NCBI RefSeq assembly: GCF_014269395.1
Contig: NZ_JACOGK010000023.1
Span: forward strand, 1 to 46,533
Source: Megasphaera hominis
GTDB taxonomy: Bacteria > Bacillota > Negativicutes > Veillonellales > Megasphaeraceae
DNA: 46,533 nt
Reading direction: 5' to 3'
Part shown: piece after piece, positions 34,771-42,781 of the stretch
Position numbering within the stretch: position 1 is the first letter of the stretch
Layout of the letters: every line of letters begins with the position of its first letter
Translations under genes and position numbers: made by a program
The notes under the pieces: model-generated
The model's input: the letters and a program-made list of their open reading frames with translations, nothing else
Database searches by the model: none
What the model was told of the DNA's origin: nothing

Positions 34771-34800
34771 AAAAAAACAGCCGTGACGAACACGGCTGTT
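34771..34800 (-). terminator. Terminator of the LptD-like operon
   Basis: The 10-bp stem AACAGCCGTG/CACGGCTGTT has T-tracts on both sides (TTTTTTTACC on the minus strand, TTTTTATTTT on the plus strand). It starts 7 nt past the stop codon. Confidence 0.9.
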
Positions 34801-34806
34801 TTTATT

Positions 34807-36327
34807 TTAGAAATCAAGGTCCTTGGAAATGAGCTGAATATCCCATTCTTTATCGACCTGTTTATACGTAATAGTCGCAATAAAGGAATGCAGGTCACGG
34901 ACCCATGTGAAATTACGATCGTCAATGTTGCCATTGTCGAGGTTTTTATTCATAGAGAAAATAATCGTATCCAGCGGCGTCAGGACATAGCCTACAGAGA
35001 AGCCTTTCTGACGCGGGTCATCGATATTATCGAAGCGATACGGTGTATAGCCGCTGACGTTGTGCTTCTTGTACCAGAAGCTGGTCCAAAGACGATTATT
35101 GATGCCCTGATTGAGGATTGCGCCCCAGTACGGATCGCTCCGTTCGGCATCGTGGTAGGCATACAGGTCCTTACGGTAGCCCGTAAAGAAGCGCAGATTA
35201 GCCCGGGTCCACAAGGGAATCGGCCGGTGGGACACTTCTGTACGATAGCCTTTGTGTTCCCCTTTCTTGTCGCCTTCTTCCCAGCGTCCCCAGCTGGCAC
35301 TGCCATCTACGTAAATACCGGAATCACCGACGTATATACGCGGCATATAGTACCGCAGCTCCGGCCAGCGTGTCGCCCAGATATGATCATCATTATCCGT
35401 ACTTTCTTCCTTGCTGTAACCGAAGGAGAAGGTACCGACGCGGGTGTTCTTCGCGATCGTCGCCGAAGGCTTGAAGCCTTCCTTCGAATAGATATAATAG
35501 CTCAGATTTAAAGAGAGATCGCCCGCTTGATTCAGCGGGAATTTGCCATCCCCGCGCAGGCCGATACCATTGTCGTTATTATACGTCGGCCGTGGCAGCA
35601 GCGTAAAAATCCAAGGTTTTTCCTTTTTATCGCCTAATTTTCCTTCATAATGGCCATACGTAAAGAGGCAGACGTGCTTAAACCACAGCTTCGTATTTTC
35701 AGCCGTAAATTTTTCACCGGGATAAATACGGATATCATCGCCGGTCAAATAATAGTCCGGCGTCTTAGCTACTGCATGAGGTGTCGTAATCAGACCGTGC
35801 TTGATATAGCCCTGGCCATTATACATTTCTGCATCTGTACCACGAACGTACGTCGTCGCATCCATGAAGCCGCTCATAGTTCCCATGAGTGCACTCTGAT
35901 TAGCTGCATTGTACGTCACATCTGTACCATCGAGGGCCGTCGTACTATTCATATATATGACCGGCCCTGTCGCATGATATACCTGCGATTTGGCGTTGCC
36001 CTCTACGACGTTCGCATGCATTTCATCCATTCCCTGGGCAATATCGACATTTCCCCGGGCAGCGACATAATTGTCGGAATTACGCATGAGCAGCTTATCG
36101 GCTGTCATCTTAACGGGCTGCTGGGGCAGTACGACATCATAACTGGCTGCAGCCTGATCCAGATTTACCGGTGTCAGCCCCGTATCCTGTGCCGCTGGGA
36201 CAGGCAGCGTTTCTTCTGTATGCACTTGTACAAGCTTTTCCTTGTCAGCTGCCGTATCCTGTGCATAAATCTGCAGGGAAAGGGGCAGGACGGCGGCCAA
36301 AACGGCAGCTGTCATTTTTTTATTCAT
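34807..36327 (-). CDS. LptD/OstA-like outer-membrane protein
   Basis: This 506-residue secreted protein has a signal peptide of about 21 residues (MNKKMTAAVLAAVLPLS, cleavage near IYA-QD). An OstA/LptA-like beta-jellyroll N-domain follows (about 70-230; VKMTADKLLMRNSDNYVAAR, YLTGDDIRIYPGEKFTAENT). The C-terminal half alternates aromatic and polar residues like a beta-barrel, to a final strand ending DLDF. It fits a short LptD that delivers lipopolysaccharide to the outer membrane, or a barrel relative. E. coli LptD is far longer, near 780 residues. The ATG at 36327 has AGGTG at 6 nt. It follows the next envelope gene by 16 nt. Confidence 0.82.
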   Translation of the reverse strand: MNKKMTAAVLAAVLPLSLQIYAQDTAADKEKLVQVHTEETLPVPAAQDTGLTPVNLDQAAASYDVVLPQQPVKMTADKLLMRNSDNYVAARGNVDIAQGMDEMHANVVEGNAKSQVYHATGPVIYMNSTTALDGTDVTYNAANQSALMGTMSGFMDATTYVRGTDAEMYNGQGYIKHGLITTPHAVAKTPDYYLTGDDIRIYPGEKFTAENTKLWFKHVCLFTYGHYEGKLGDKKEKPWIFTLLPRPTYNNDNGIGLRGDGKFPLNQAGDLSLNLSYYIYSKEGFKPSATIAKNTRVGTFSFGYSKEESTDNDDHIWATRWPELRYYMPRIYVGDSGIYVDGSASWGRWEEGDKKGEHKGYRTEVSHRPIPLWTRANLRFFTGYRKDLYAYHDAERSDPYWGAILNQGINNRLWTSFWYKKHNVSGYTPYRFDNIDDPRQKGFSVGYVLTPLDTIIFSMNKNLDNGNIDDRNFTWVRDLHSFIATITYKQVDKEWDIQLISKDLDF

Positions 36328-36343
36328 TATCGTCACCTGTCAA

Positions 36344-37510
36344 TTAATTGTTATTCGCTGGCGTAATCGTCACCGTTGCCTGAACATCGTCATGAGCGGG
36401 CACGCCTGTCGTATCCAGAGAGACGGGCGTCACGTGTTCTGTCTTGTCCTGTTCAGGGATTGTTACGTTTCCTCCATCACCTGTGTCCGGCGTGACCGTT
36501 GCAGTCGTCGTAGCCGCCGCTACGACCGGTTCCGAAGCCGGCACGGCTACGCCGCTGGCAGCCATATTGGCAGAGGCCATCGTTGAAACAGGCTGTTGTT
36601 TTTCAATAAAGCCGATCACTTCTGTTGCCATCTTTACTTCCGCGTACATGGTAGTCCCGGCCGGAATATTGACGTCATTGCCTTTTACAAAAAGGCCGCC
36701 TACAAGCCCTACCGGGCCGAGAATAATAGCACCCGCTGCAGAAGCACCTACGGCTCCGGCTGTCCGCTTATATTGTTCCTTCGTCTTTTCGCCGACTGTC
36801 AAAGGTACAGGCGTCCCGTCAGCAGCCCGTACGGTGCTGTACGTAATTTCGATCTTACCATCACGGCCAAAGCGTCCGGCCTTGCGGACCGTCGTTGCCG
36901 TGCCATCAGCTTCCATGCCCCGGGGAATGGCAATCACATTACCTACCATGACGACTTCAGCAACGCTGAAGCGGACTATATCCCCTTTCTGAAGCGTTTC
37001 CGAGTCAAGGGGATCCAGATTTTTCATAGTGACAATCGTACCGGCCGGGATGACTACATCTTGCGACGTAAACGCCGTATTGCCCAGCATCGCCGTACGC
37101 AAGGAGCGCACGCGGCCGATGAGAGATCCTGTGGCTGCCTTGCCGTTTATGCCTTCTTCTAAGGCAGCTACGCGATCGAGCAAAGGCGCATCTGTGATTT
37201 TACCGGAATACTGCCACTGCATCATATTCACAGCTGCCAGCAGGGACAAATCAGAACCGGAGTTGCCATATACATCTGTATATAAGGCGTCCGTCTGATT
37301 TTGAATACTCCCCGTTAACAGTTCCTGACCGTTTAAGGTCCGATCCAGTGCATCAATACGGGTATTCAATGAACCGCTCTGCGGTGCTCCATATACAGTC
37401 GTTTCTACTTTTTCTGCTTTCTCCAGAATTGTATAGTCCGCTGCGCCAGCCGTCATAGCCCCGCACAGGGCAATCACCGCCAGAACGCAGGCAACTTTTC
37501 CTTTCCACAT
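36344..37510 (-). CDS. Exported envelope protein with repeats and glycine-zipper, function unknown
   Basis: This 388-residue protein has a signal peptide of about 24 residues (MWKGKVACVLAVIALCGAMT, cleavage near AGA-A). The N-terminal part holds repeats of the form R(I/V)-x2-L-(D/E)-x3-(L/I/M)-x-G at about residues 45-140 (for example RIDALDRTLNG, RVAALEEGING, RVRSLRTAMLG). A beta-rich domain (145-260) follows, with VVIPAGTIVTMKNLDP and later VNIPAGTTMYAEV. Between these lies a Gly/Ala-rich zipper AVGASAAGAIILGPVGLVGG. The tail of about 80 residues is rich in Thr, Val, Ala and Pro. I do not recognise a family name. It is co-transcribed with the LptD-like gene, so an outer-membrane or cell-surface role is likely. 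GGAGGG lies 7 nt before the chosen ATG. Confidence 0.8.
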   Translation of the reverse strand: MWKGKVACVLAVIALCGAMTAGAADYTILEKAEKVETTVYGAPQSGSLNTRIDALDRTLNGQELLTGSIQNQTDALYTDVYGNSGSDLSLLAAVNMMQWQYSGKITDAPLLDRVAALEEGINGKAATGSLIGRVRSLRTAMLGNTAFTSQDVVIPAGTIVTMKNLDPLDSETLQKGDIVRFSVAEVVMVGNVIAIPRGMEADGTATTVRKAGRFGRDGKIEITYSTVRAADGTPVPLTVGEKTKEQYKRTAGAVGASAAGAIILGPVGLVGGLFVKGNDVNIPAGTTMYAEVKMATEVIGFIEKQQPVSTMASANMAASGVAVPASEPVVAAATTTATVTPDTGDGGNVTIPEQDKTEHVTPVSLDTTGVPAHDDVQATVTITPANNN

Positions 37511-37726
37511 GTTGCATCCCTCCATATCTGTTCGTTATATGCTATAAGCCGGTCATCAGGTTATACTTTCCATTATATTTCCATACTATTTAATTATATC
37601 GATTTCATGCTTAAAAAGCAACTCATACGCCATGCCGATTCTGAACGGGCAAAACCTGCCCTGCATCACAACACCTGGGAACCTGTACAAAAGAAAAAAA
37701 TTCTGCTATTTTTTTAGAAAAAGGCC

Positions 37727-37755
37727 TTGCAATTCTCAATATGCCCTGCTATAAT
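37727..37755 (+). promoter_or_regulatory. Rubrerythrin promoter
   Basis: TTGCAA (37727-37732), 17 nt, TATAAT (37750-37755), with TGC before the -10. This is a very strong sigma-A type promoter. The 200 bp between it and the divergent envelope gene hold no gene that I can support. Confidence 0.88.
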
Positions 37756-37762
37756 AACAGCA

Positions 37763-37793
37763 TAACAAATACACGTTATTTGTTAATACAAAT
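37763..37793 (+). promoter_or_regulatory. Palindromic operator of the rubrerythrin gene
   Basis: A perfect 9-5-9 palindrome TAACAAATA-CACGT-TATTTGTTA (37763-37785) overlaps a second one, ATTTGT-TAAT-ACAAAT (37778-37793). Three ACAAAT half-sites thus begin at the expected transcription start. A redox or peroxide-responsive repressor is the likely ligand; the sequence is not a standard PerR or Fur box. Confidence 0.6.
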
Positions 37794-37836
37794 TATAGAA
37801 ATCAATATTAGTACATACTCTTGGGAGGTAACAATC

Positions 37837-38385
37837 ATGAAAAAATTTGTTTGCGGTATTTGCGGTTTTGTATTTGAAGGCAATGAAGCTCCTGAAAAGT
37901 GTCCCCAGTGCGGTGCTCCGAAAGAAAAATTCTCGGAACTCGTTGAAGGCGTAAAAGAATATGCTGACGAACATCGCGTCGGCGTTGCCAAAGGCGTTGA
38001 TGAACGAATCATCGAAGGCCTGCGCCAGAACTTCACTGGGGAATGCTCTGAAGTTGGTATGTATCTGGCTATGAGCCGTGTGGCCGACCGCCAAGGCTAT
38101 CCGGAAGTAGCCGAAGCATACAAACGTATTGCTTACGAAGAATCGGAACATGCCGCAAAATTCGCTGAACTGCTTGGTGAAGTAGTAACAGACGATACAA
38201 AGAAAAACCTCGAAATGCGCGCTGCTGCTGAACAGGGTGCCTGCGCTGGTAAAAAAGAACTGGCCACCCTCGCTAAACAGCTGAACCTCGACGCTATTCA
38301 TGACACGGTTCATGAAATGTGCAAAGACGAAGCCCGCCATGGCCGTGTCTTCGACGGCTTGCTCGCTCGTTACTTCGCAAAATAA
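37837..38385 (+). CDS. Reverse rubrerythrin (N-terminal rubredoxin domain)
   Basis: This 182-residue protein has a rubredoxin-like domain first (two Cys pairs, CGICGF and CPQCGA, within residues 1-35) and a ferritin-like di-iron domain after it ([35 protein letters not shown]). This order is the reverse of classical rubrerythrin and matches the hydrogen-peroxide and oxygen-reducing reverse rubrerythrins of clostridia. It would protect an anaerobe from oxidative stress in the cytoplasm. The ATG has GGGAGG at 8 nt; an in-frame upstream start lacks a site. It is a single-gene unit with strong promoter, palindromic operator and terminator. Confidence 0.93.
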   Translation: MKKFVCGICGFVFEGNEAPEKCPQCGAPKEKFSELVEGVKEYADEHRVGVAKGVDERIIEGLRQNFTGECSEVGMYLAMSRVADRQGYPEVAEAYKRIAYEESEHAAKFAELLGEVVTDDTKKNLEMRAAAEQGACAGKKELATLAKQLNLDAIHDTVHEMCKDEARHGRVFDGLLARYFAK

Positions 38386-38399
38386 TACAATCCTCTGCA

Positions 38400-38431
38400 C
38401 CCCGGTACCCTCCTCTGGTACCGGGGTTTTT
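38400..38431 (+). terminator. Rubrerythrin terminator
   Basis: A perfect 10-bp stem CCCCGGTACC/GGTACCGGGG with a 7-nt loop is followed by TTTTTGC. Confidence 0.93.
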
Positions 38432-38492
38432 GCATGCAAAGAAGAAAAAAAATAAGTCCGCCCAAAGAGCGAACTCATTTCTCCCGCAGATA

Positions 38493-39179
38493 TCAGGATT
38501 TATTTCGTTGTGTTTGTTTTTTACGCCACCATAAAAAACCGTAAATTGCTACTACCAGAATGGTCAAGCCGAGAAGCCGTTCCCAATGCTCATTAATCCG
38601 TAATAAATCATGGCCAAACCATACTTCTACGACAACGGCAGGGATCTTACCAAGCGCATTGGCAATAAAATGATCCTTATACGAAATATGGCTTAACGCA
38701 CTAAAGGCCGTAACTACGACATTGGGAGAATAGGGAATAGCCCGCCCCATCATAATCGTACGAATACAGCTGTACGAGTCCAGCTTTTCCAGCATATTAC
38801 TACGCTGGATAACTTTTTTTGCCTGATTTCGTAAGAGTGTCCGCGTCAGGCGAAAACTAATTTCAATCCCGATTACTTCCCCGGCCCAGGAAATAATAAT
38901 CCCCGGTACCAGGCCAAAGATCACACCATTTACCGTAAGAAACGGGATGGAGGGAATGCCGATAGCATTGGCAAAGATAATCATAAATACACTGACCAGA
39001 ATAGCTGCATAGCCAAAGGATGCAATATAGTCTGTCAGCCCATCTATATCTCCTTCTACAGTAAGGTGCCACATGGTCGAATAGAAATCCGGCAGAAACC
39101 ATTGGATAGACCAGAGGAACAGCAATACAGCAAGTACGCCGCCTAGCCGCACAGTCCAGCCTAATGTCTTATCAGTCAT
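38493..39179 (-). CDS. TVP38/TMEM64 (DedA-like) family membrane protein
   Basis: This 228-residue protein has four to five hydrophobic segments. The family core is present: GIPSIPFLTVNGVIFGLVPG, then SWAGEVIGIEISFRLTR, and GRAIPYSPNVVVTAFSALSH with a conserved Arg-Ile/Ala-Ile-Pro turn. Members are membrane proteins suspected of lipid scrambling or envelope maintenance; the substrate is unknown. AGAGGA lies 10 nt before the ATG. It is preceded by a 200-nt leader with two mutually exclusive hairpins (39230-39276). Confidence 0.85.
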   Translation of the reverse strand: MTDKTLGWTVRLGGVLAVLLFLWSIQWFLPDFYSTMWHLTVEGDIDGLTDYIASFGYAAILVSVFMIIFANAIGIPSIPFLTVNGVIFGLVPGIIISWAGEVIGIEISFRLTRTLLRNQAKKVIQRSNMLEKLDSYSCIRTIMMGRAIPYSPNVVVTAFSALSHISYKDHFIANALGKIPAVVVEVWFGHDLLRINEHWERLLGLTILVVAIYGFLWWRKKQTQRNKS

Positions 39180-39229
39180 ATGGATAATATCCTCTTTCGC
39201 CACTGCGATAATACAAAAATACCACCTGT

Positions 39230-39276
39230 ACAGGGCTTATAGACCAGCCCTGTTGCTGTATACATATATGACAGGG
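39230..39276 (-). promoter_or_regulatory. Alternative hairpins in the TVP38-gene leader
   Basis: On the minus strand ACAGGGCT-N8-AGCCCTGT (39253-39230) and CCCTGT...ACAGGG (39276-39248) share the ACAGGG segment, so only one can form at a time. The leader starts from an extended -10 at 39325-39333. Confidence 0.45.
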
Positions 39277-39324
39277 GGCAGAAATACCGTGTGTAAGTCC
39301 ATATGTGAATACAGTTTGTCCAAT

Positions 39325-39333
39325 ATTATACCA
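39325..39333 (-). promoter_or_regulatory. Extended -10 promoter of the TVP38-family gene
   Basis: TGGTATAAT on the minus strand, without a good -35. It gives a leader of about 140 nt. It also lies downstream of the truA stop, where no intrinsic terminator is visible. Confidence 0.5.
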
Positions 39334-39379
39334 TAATTTTACCGTTTGAGATAGAGAGCGCCCTATAACTTTTTGTTTG

Positions 39380-40168
39380 TCATTGTTGCTGCAGCTGCAA
39401 GAGTCTTTCTTGCAGCCGTACGTCCTCGTAAAAGACTTCTTCCAGACACAGGCCTTGGGCCGGTGCCGTCGCACCTAACTGTTTCCGGTCACGGCTGGCC
39501 AATACAGCCTCTAAACGGACCGGTGTGACGCGGTGCAAGCCCGCATCGACGAGACCACCGGCAATATTACGCACCATGTGGTACAAAAAGCCATCGCCTA
39601 CGACATCGATCGTCACAATCGGTCCTGCTGTATGAACGCCTATATGATACATGGTCTTTACAGGATTCATAGGTGTCGTATTCTGCCCTTCAAAGGCCGA
39701 GAAATCATGTGTCCCCAACAGACGCCCGGCAGCGTCCCGCATAGCCTCAATATCGAGGGGGTGACGGATAAACCAGGCGTAGCGCAGGCGGAACGGATCG
39801 TGAATCCGGCTGTTGACTATCGTATACCGATAGTGCTTGCCCTTATTATCGTGGCGCACACTAAAATGCTCCGGCATTTCCCGGGCCGAGAGGACGGCAA
39901 TTTCCAAGGGCAGATAGCCCTTCATGGCATAGGGAATCTTTTCCGTTGGAATCGTCCCGGCGCCATAGAAGTTGACGACCTGGCCGCGGGCATGTACACC
40001 TGCATCCGTCCTGGCAGCACCATAAATCGTAATCGGACTGGCAAAAATCTTAGCCAGTCCTTCTTCCAAAAACTGCTGAACAGACGGCGCATTTTTCTGT
40101 TTCTGAAAGCCGTGAAAATCCGTGCCGTCATAGGCCACGGTCAGACAGATATTCTTTTTTATGCTCAT
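39380..40168 (-). CDS. truA: tRNA pseudouridine(38-40) synthase
   Basis: This enzyme makes pseudouridine at positions 38-40 of tRNA anticodon arms. The 262-residue protein contains the start VAYDGTDFHGFQKQ, catalytic Asp in GAARTDAGVHARGQ, and the C-terminal FLYHMVRNIAGGL. It begins with ATG overlapping the ecfT stop (ATGA). This is the usual ecfA1-ecfA2-ecfT-truA order of Firmicutes. Confidence 0.96.
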   Translation of the reverse strand: MSIKKNICLTVAYDGTDFHGFQKQKNAPSVQQFLEEGLAKIFASPITIYGAARTDAGVHARGQVVNFYGAGTIPTEKIPYAMKGYLPLEIAVLSAREMPEHFSVRHDNKGKHYRYTIVNSRIHDPFRLRYAWFIRHPLDIEAMRDAAGRLLGTHDFSAFEGQNTTPMNPVKTMYHIGVHTAGPIVTIDVVGDGFLYHMVRNIAGGLVDAGLHRVTPVRLEAVLASRDRKQLGATAPAQGLCLEEVFYEDVRLQERLLQLQQQ

Positions 40169-40965
40169 ACCAGCCACCGCATCACGCCCAGGATCACTGT
40201 GAAGAGGATGACAACTGTCATGGCAATACTGTCACGGAAGGTGTAGGCCAGCTCGTGCATGCGCGTACGGCCCATGCCGCCGCGGTAGCAGCGCGATTCC
40301 ATAGCCACGGCCAGATCATCAGCGCGACGAAAGGCACTGACAAAAAGAGGCACTAAAAGGGGAATCATATTCTTGCCACGCTGTATGAGGCTGCCACTTG
40401 TAAAATTGGCGCCCCGTGCAGTCTGGGCCTTCATAATGCGGTCTGTTTCTTCGAGCAGTGTCGGAATAAAGCGTAAAGCAATGGTCATCATCATAGCCAG
40501 CTCATGGGCCGGTACGCCGATGCGGCGGAACGGATTGAGCAGGTGCTCAATCCCATCAGTCAGCAAGATCGGCGACGTCGTATACGTCAAAAGGGAAGAA
40601 AAGACGATCAAATACACCAGACGAGCCGTCATGAGTGCCCCTTGACGCAGCCCTTCCCAGGTAATATGGAGAAACCCCCACTGCCAGATTGCCTCGCCAG
40701 GCGTCGTAAAGATATGAATTCCCATGGTGAGGACAATAATGACCCATAAAGGCTTGATCGATTTCAGAACCAGCTTCATGGGCAAATGAGAAATACCAAA
40801 ACAAAAAGCCACAAAGACAGTCAGCAGGCCATAGGCCGTCAGGGATTCAGCCAAAAAGATAGCCACGATGACGATCAGTGTCGCTATGATCTTGCAGCGG
40901 GGATCCAGGCGGTGCAGAAAAGATTCGCCAGGAAAATACTGTCCAAGCGTAATATCTTTAAGCAT
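40165..40965 (-). CDS. ecfT: ECF transporter transmembrane protein EcfT
   Basis: This 266-residue membrane scaffold couples the two EcfA ATPases to interchangeable vitamin or metal-binding S components. It starts MLKDITLGQYFPGESFLHRLDPR and has about five hydrophobic segments. Two coupling motifs with the ARG core are present: IMKAQTARGANF and the later AMESRCYRGG. GGGAGGA lies 8 nt before the ATG, and it overlaps ecfA2 by 8 nt. Confidence 0.95.
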   Translation of the reverse strand: MLKDITLGQYFPGESFLHRLDPRCKIIATLIVIVAIFLAESLTAYGLLTVFVAFCFGISHLPMKLVLKSIKPLWVIIVLTMGIHIFTTPGEAIWQWGFLHITWEGLRQGALMTARLVYLIVFSSLLTYTTSPILLTDGIEHLLNPFRRIGVPAHELAMMMTIALRFIPTLLEETDRIMKAQTARGANFTSGSLIQRGKNMIPLLVPLFVSAFRRADDLAVAMESRCYRGGMGRTRMHELAYTFRDSIAMTVVILFTVILGVMRWLV

Positions 40966-41824
40966 GTTTGTTTCCTCCCAGACTGTGATAAATAGAAGCA
41001 ACGGCTTCATCCACTGTATGCACCCGGTCTTCTACGGCCAGGCCCCGGCCTTTTAAGTATTGCAATACCTCCGTCACAGGCGGCACGGCTACGCCGGCAC
41101 TGTGGAGTTTATCCTGCTGCGTAGCAAAGACATCAAGCGGTTCGCCGTCAATGAGAATCTGCCCCTCCGAAAGGACGATGAGACGGTTTGCCATACGGGA
41201 AATATCGTCCATATTATGGGACACGAGGATGACCGTAATATTCTTTTCCTTATGCCAGCGCTGAATTTCCGCAAAAATTTCACGGCGCCCGACAGGGTCC
41301 AGACCGGCCGAAGGTTCATCGAGAATCAAGTATTGCGGATGAATGGCAATCACGCCGGCAATAGCGACACGGCGCATCTGGCCGCCGCTGAGGCGAAAAG
41401 GTGAACGATCAGCATACGTATCGTAATCGAGGCCTACAAATTCCATGGCCTCCCGCACCCGTTTTGCCACGTCCTCTGCATTCAGGCCAAAATTACGCGG
41501 CCCAAAGGCAATATCCTTGGCAATGGTTTCTTCAAAGAGCTGGTATTCCGGATATTGGAATACCATGCCTACAGCATGGCGCATTTCCATGGCCGCTTTT
41601 GATTTCTGGCTGATATCCTGGCCATTGACGGTAACCGTACCGCTCGTCGGCTGCAGAAGGCCATTGAGCAGCTGGACCAGCGTCGACTTGCCAGAGCCCG
41701 TATGGCCGATAATACCGATGAACTCCCCTTCTTTGATTTCCAAGCTGACATCCTGCAGGGCTGTCTTTTCAAAGGGTGAGCCTGTACCGTACGTATACGT
41801 AACATGTTCCAGTTTTATTGACAT
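40958..41824 (-). CDS. ecfA2: ECF transporter ATPase EcfA2
   Basis: This 288-residue ATPase has Walker A GHTGSGKST (residues 40-48), Q-loop MVFQYPEYQLF, signature RLSGGQMRRVAIAG and Walker B YLILDEPSAGLD. It pairs with EcfA1 to power ECF importers. It overlaps ecfA1 by 10 nt and ecfT by 8 nt, so translation is coupled. Confidence 0.95.
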   Translation of the reverse strand: MSIKLEHVTYTYGTGSPFEKTALQDVSLEIKEGEFIGIIGHTGSGKSTLVQLLNGLLQPTSGTVTVNGQDISQKSKAAMEMRHAVGMVFQYPEYQLFEETIAKDIAFGPRNFGLNAEDVAKRVREAMEFVGLDYDTYADRSPFRLSGGQMRRVAIAGVIAIHPQYLILDEPSAGLDPVGRREIFAEIQRWHKEKNITVILVSHNMDDISRMANRLIVLSEGQILIDGEPLDVFATQQDKLHSAGVAVPPVTEVLQYLKGRGLAVEDRVHTVDEAVASIYHSLGGNKHA

Positions 41825-42648
41825 AACGCGTCTCCCAGTTCTTCTTTCGTAATAATTCCTTCCGGCAGGGGTACGCCTTTTTCGCGCAAGCGTACAGCCA
41901 GCTCTGCCGGTACGGGCACGTCGAGGCCCATTTGCTTCAGCTCGTCGACGTGCGTAAAGACCGACCGGGGCGTACCATCCATCTTCAGTTCGCCGTGATG
42001 TACGACCATAACCCGGTCAGCCTGAACAGCTTCTTCCATGAAATGAGTAATGAGGATGACCGTGATCCCTTCGCGGTGCAGCTGATGCAGCGTTTCCATC
42101 ACTTCCTGCCGCCCTTTCGGATCGAGCATAGCCGTCGGTTCGTCCAGGACGATACAGCGGGACTGCATGGCCAGGATGCCGGCAATAGCAATACGCTGCT
42201 TCTGGCCGCCGCTTAAAAGGTGCGGTCCGTGTTTAGCATAAATCGTCATCTGTACCCGTTCCAGGGCATCGGCTACGCGTTGACGGATTTCTTCCGGCGG
42301 CACGCCGAGATTCTCCGGACCAAAGGCCACGTCCTCTTCTACGACGGCTGCAACGATTTGGTTATCGGGATTTTGGAAGACCATGCCCACCTGTTGGCGG
42401 ATATCCCAGACATGCTGGGGGTCATCGGTCCGCAGGCCACAAACTTCACACGTGCCTTCTGTCGGTACGAGAAGGACGTTGAAATGCTTGGCCAGCGTCG
42501 ACTTTCCCGAACCATTAGTGCCGATAATGGCTACAAATTCCCCTGGCTGTATTTCCAGAGATATATCTTTTACAGCATATACGGTCTTGCCATTTTCATC
42601 TGTATAGGCATGACTCATATGCTCCAATTTTATCATAGGTGTACTCAT
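41815..42648 (-). CDS. ecfA1: ECF transporter ATPase EcfA1
   Basis: This 277-residue ATPase has Walker A GTNGSGKST (residues 43-51), Q-loop MVFQNPDNQIV, signature LLSGGQKQRIAIAG and Walker B CIVLDEPTAMLD. AAGGAG lies 7 nt before the ATG. It is the first gene of ecfA1-ecfA2-ecfT-truA, with its own promoter. The ribosomal-protein genes that often precede this set are absent; feoB lies upstream instead. Confidence 0.95.
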   Translation of the reverse strand: MSTPMIKLEHMSHAYTDENGKTVYAVKDISLEIQPGEFVAIIGTNGSGKSTLAKHFNVLLVPTEGTCEVCGLRTDDPQHVWDIRQQVGMVFQNPDNQIVAAVVEEDVAFGPENLGVPPEEIRQRVADALERVQMTIYAKHGPHLLSGGQKQRIAIAGILAMQSRCIVLDEPTAMLDPKGRQEVMETLHQLHREGITVILITHFMEEAVQADRVMVVHHGELKMDGTPRSVFTHVDELKQMGLDVPVPAELAVRLREKGVPLPEGIITKEELGDALCQ

Positions 42649-42682
42649 GCGCGTCTCCTTACACGTGAATAGATTCGCAACT

Positions 42683-42711
42683 ATTATACAGGTTTTGCCA
42701 TACCTTGTAAA
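42683..42711 (-). promoter_or_regulatory. Promoter of the ecf-truA operon
   Basis: On the minus strand TTTACA (42711-42706), 17 nt, TATAAT (42688-42683), with TG just upstream of the -10. The leader is about 28 nt. Confidence 0.85.
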
Positions 42712-42752
42712 ATAAAAAGTTCAGATGCACAGAGAGGCCCTCTGCGAGGGCC
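42712..42752 (-). terminator. feoB terminator-like hairpin
   Basis: The 7-bp stem GGCCCTC-GCA-GAGGGCC on the minus strand lies 30 nt past the feoB stop. A T-tract (CTTTTTATTTT) follows only about 17 nt later, so termination efficiency is uncertain. Confidence 0.5.
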
Positions 42753-42781
42753 CCTTGCCGGCATACATAGCTAGTACTTAC

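Noticed and set aside
37526..37726. A small gene or RNA in the gap between the envelope protein and rubrerythrin
   Set aside because: The stretch is A/T-rich, has no frame with a ribosome-binding site, and shows no stable repeat or hairpin beyond chance.
37763..37793. PerR, Fur or Rex operator
   Set aside because: The half-site ACAAAT and the spacing do not match TTATAATnATTATAA, the Fur box, or TTGTTAAn4TTAACAA in orientation and length.
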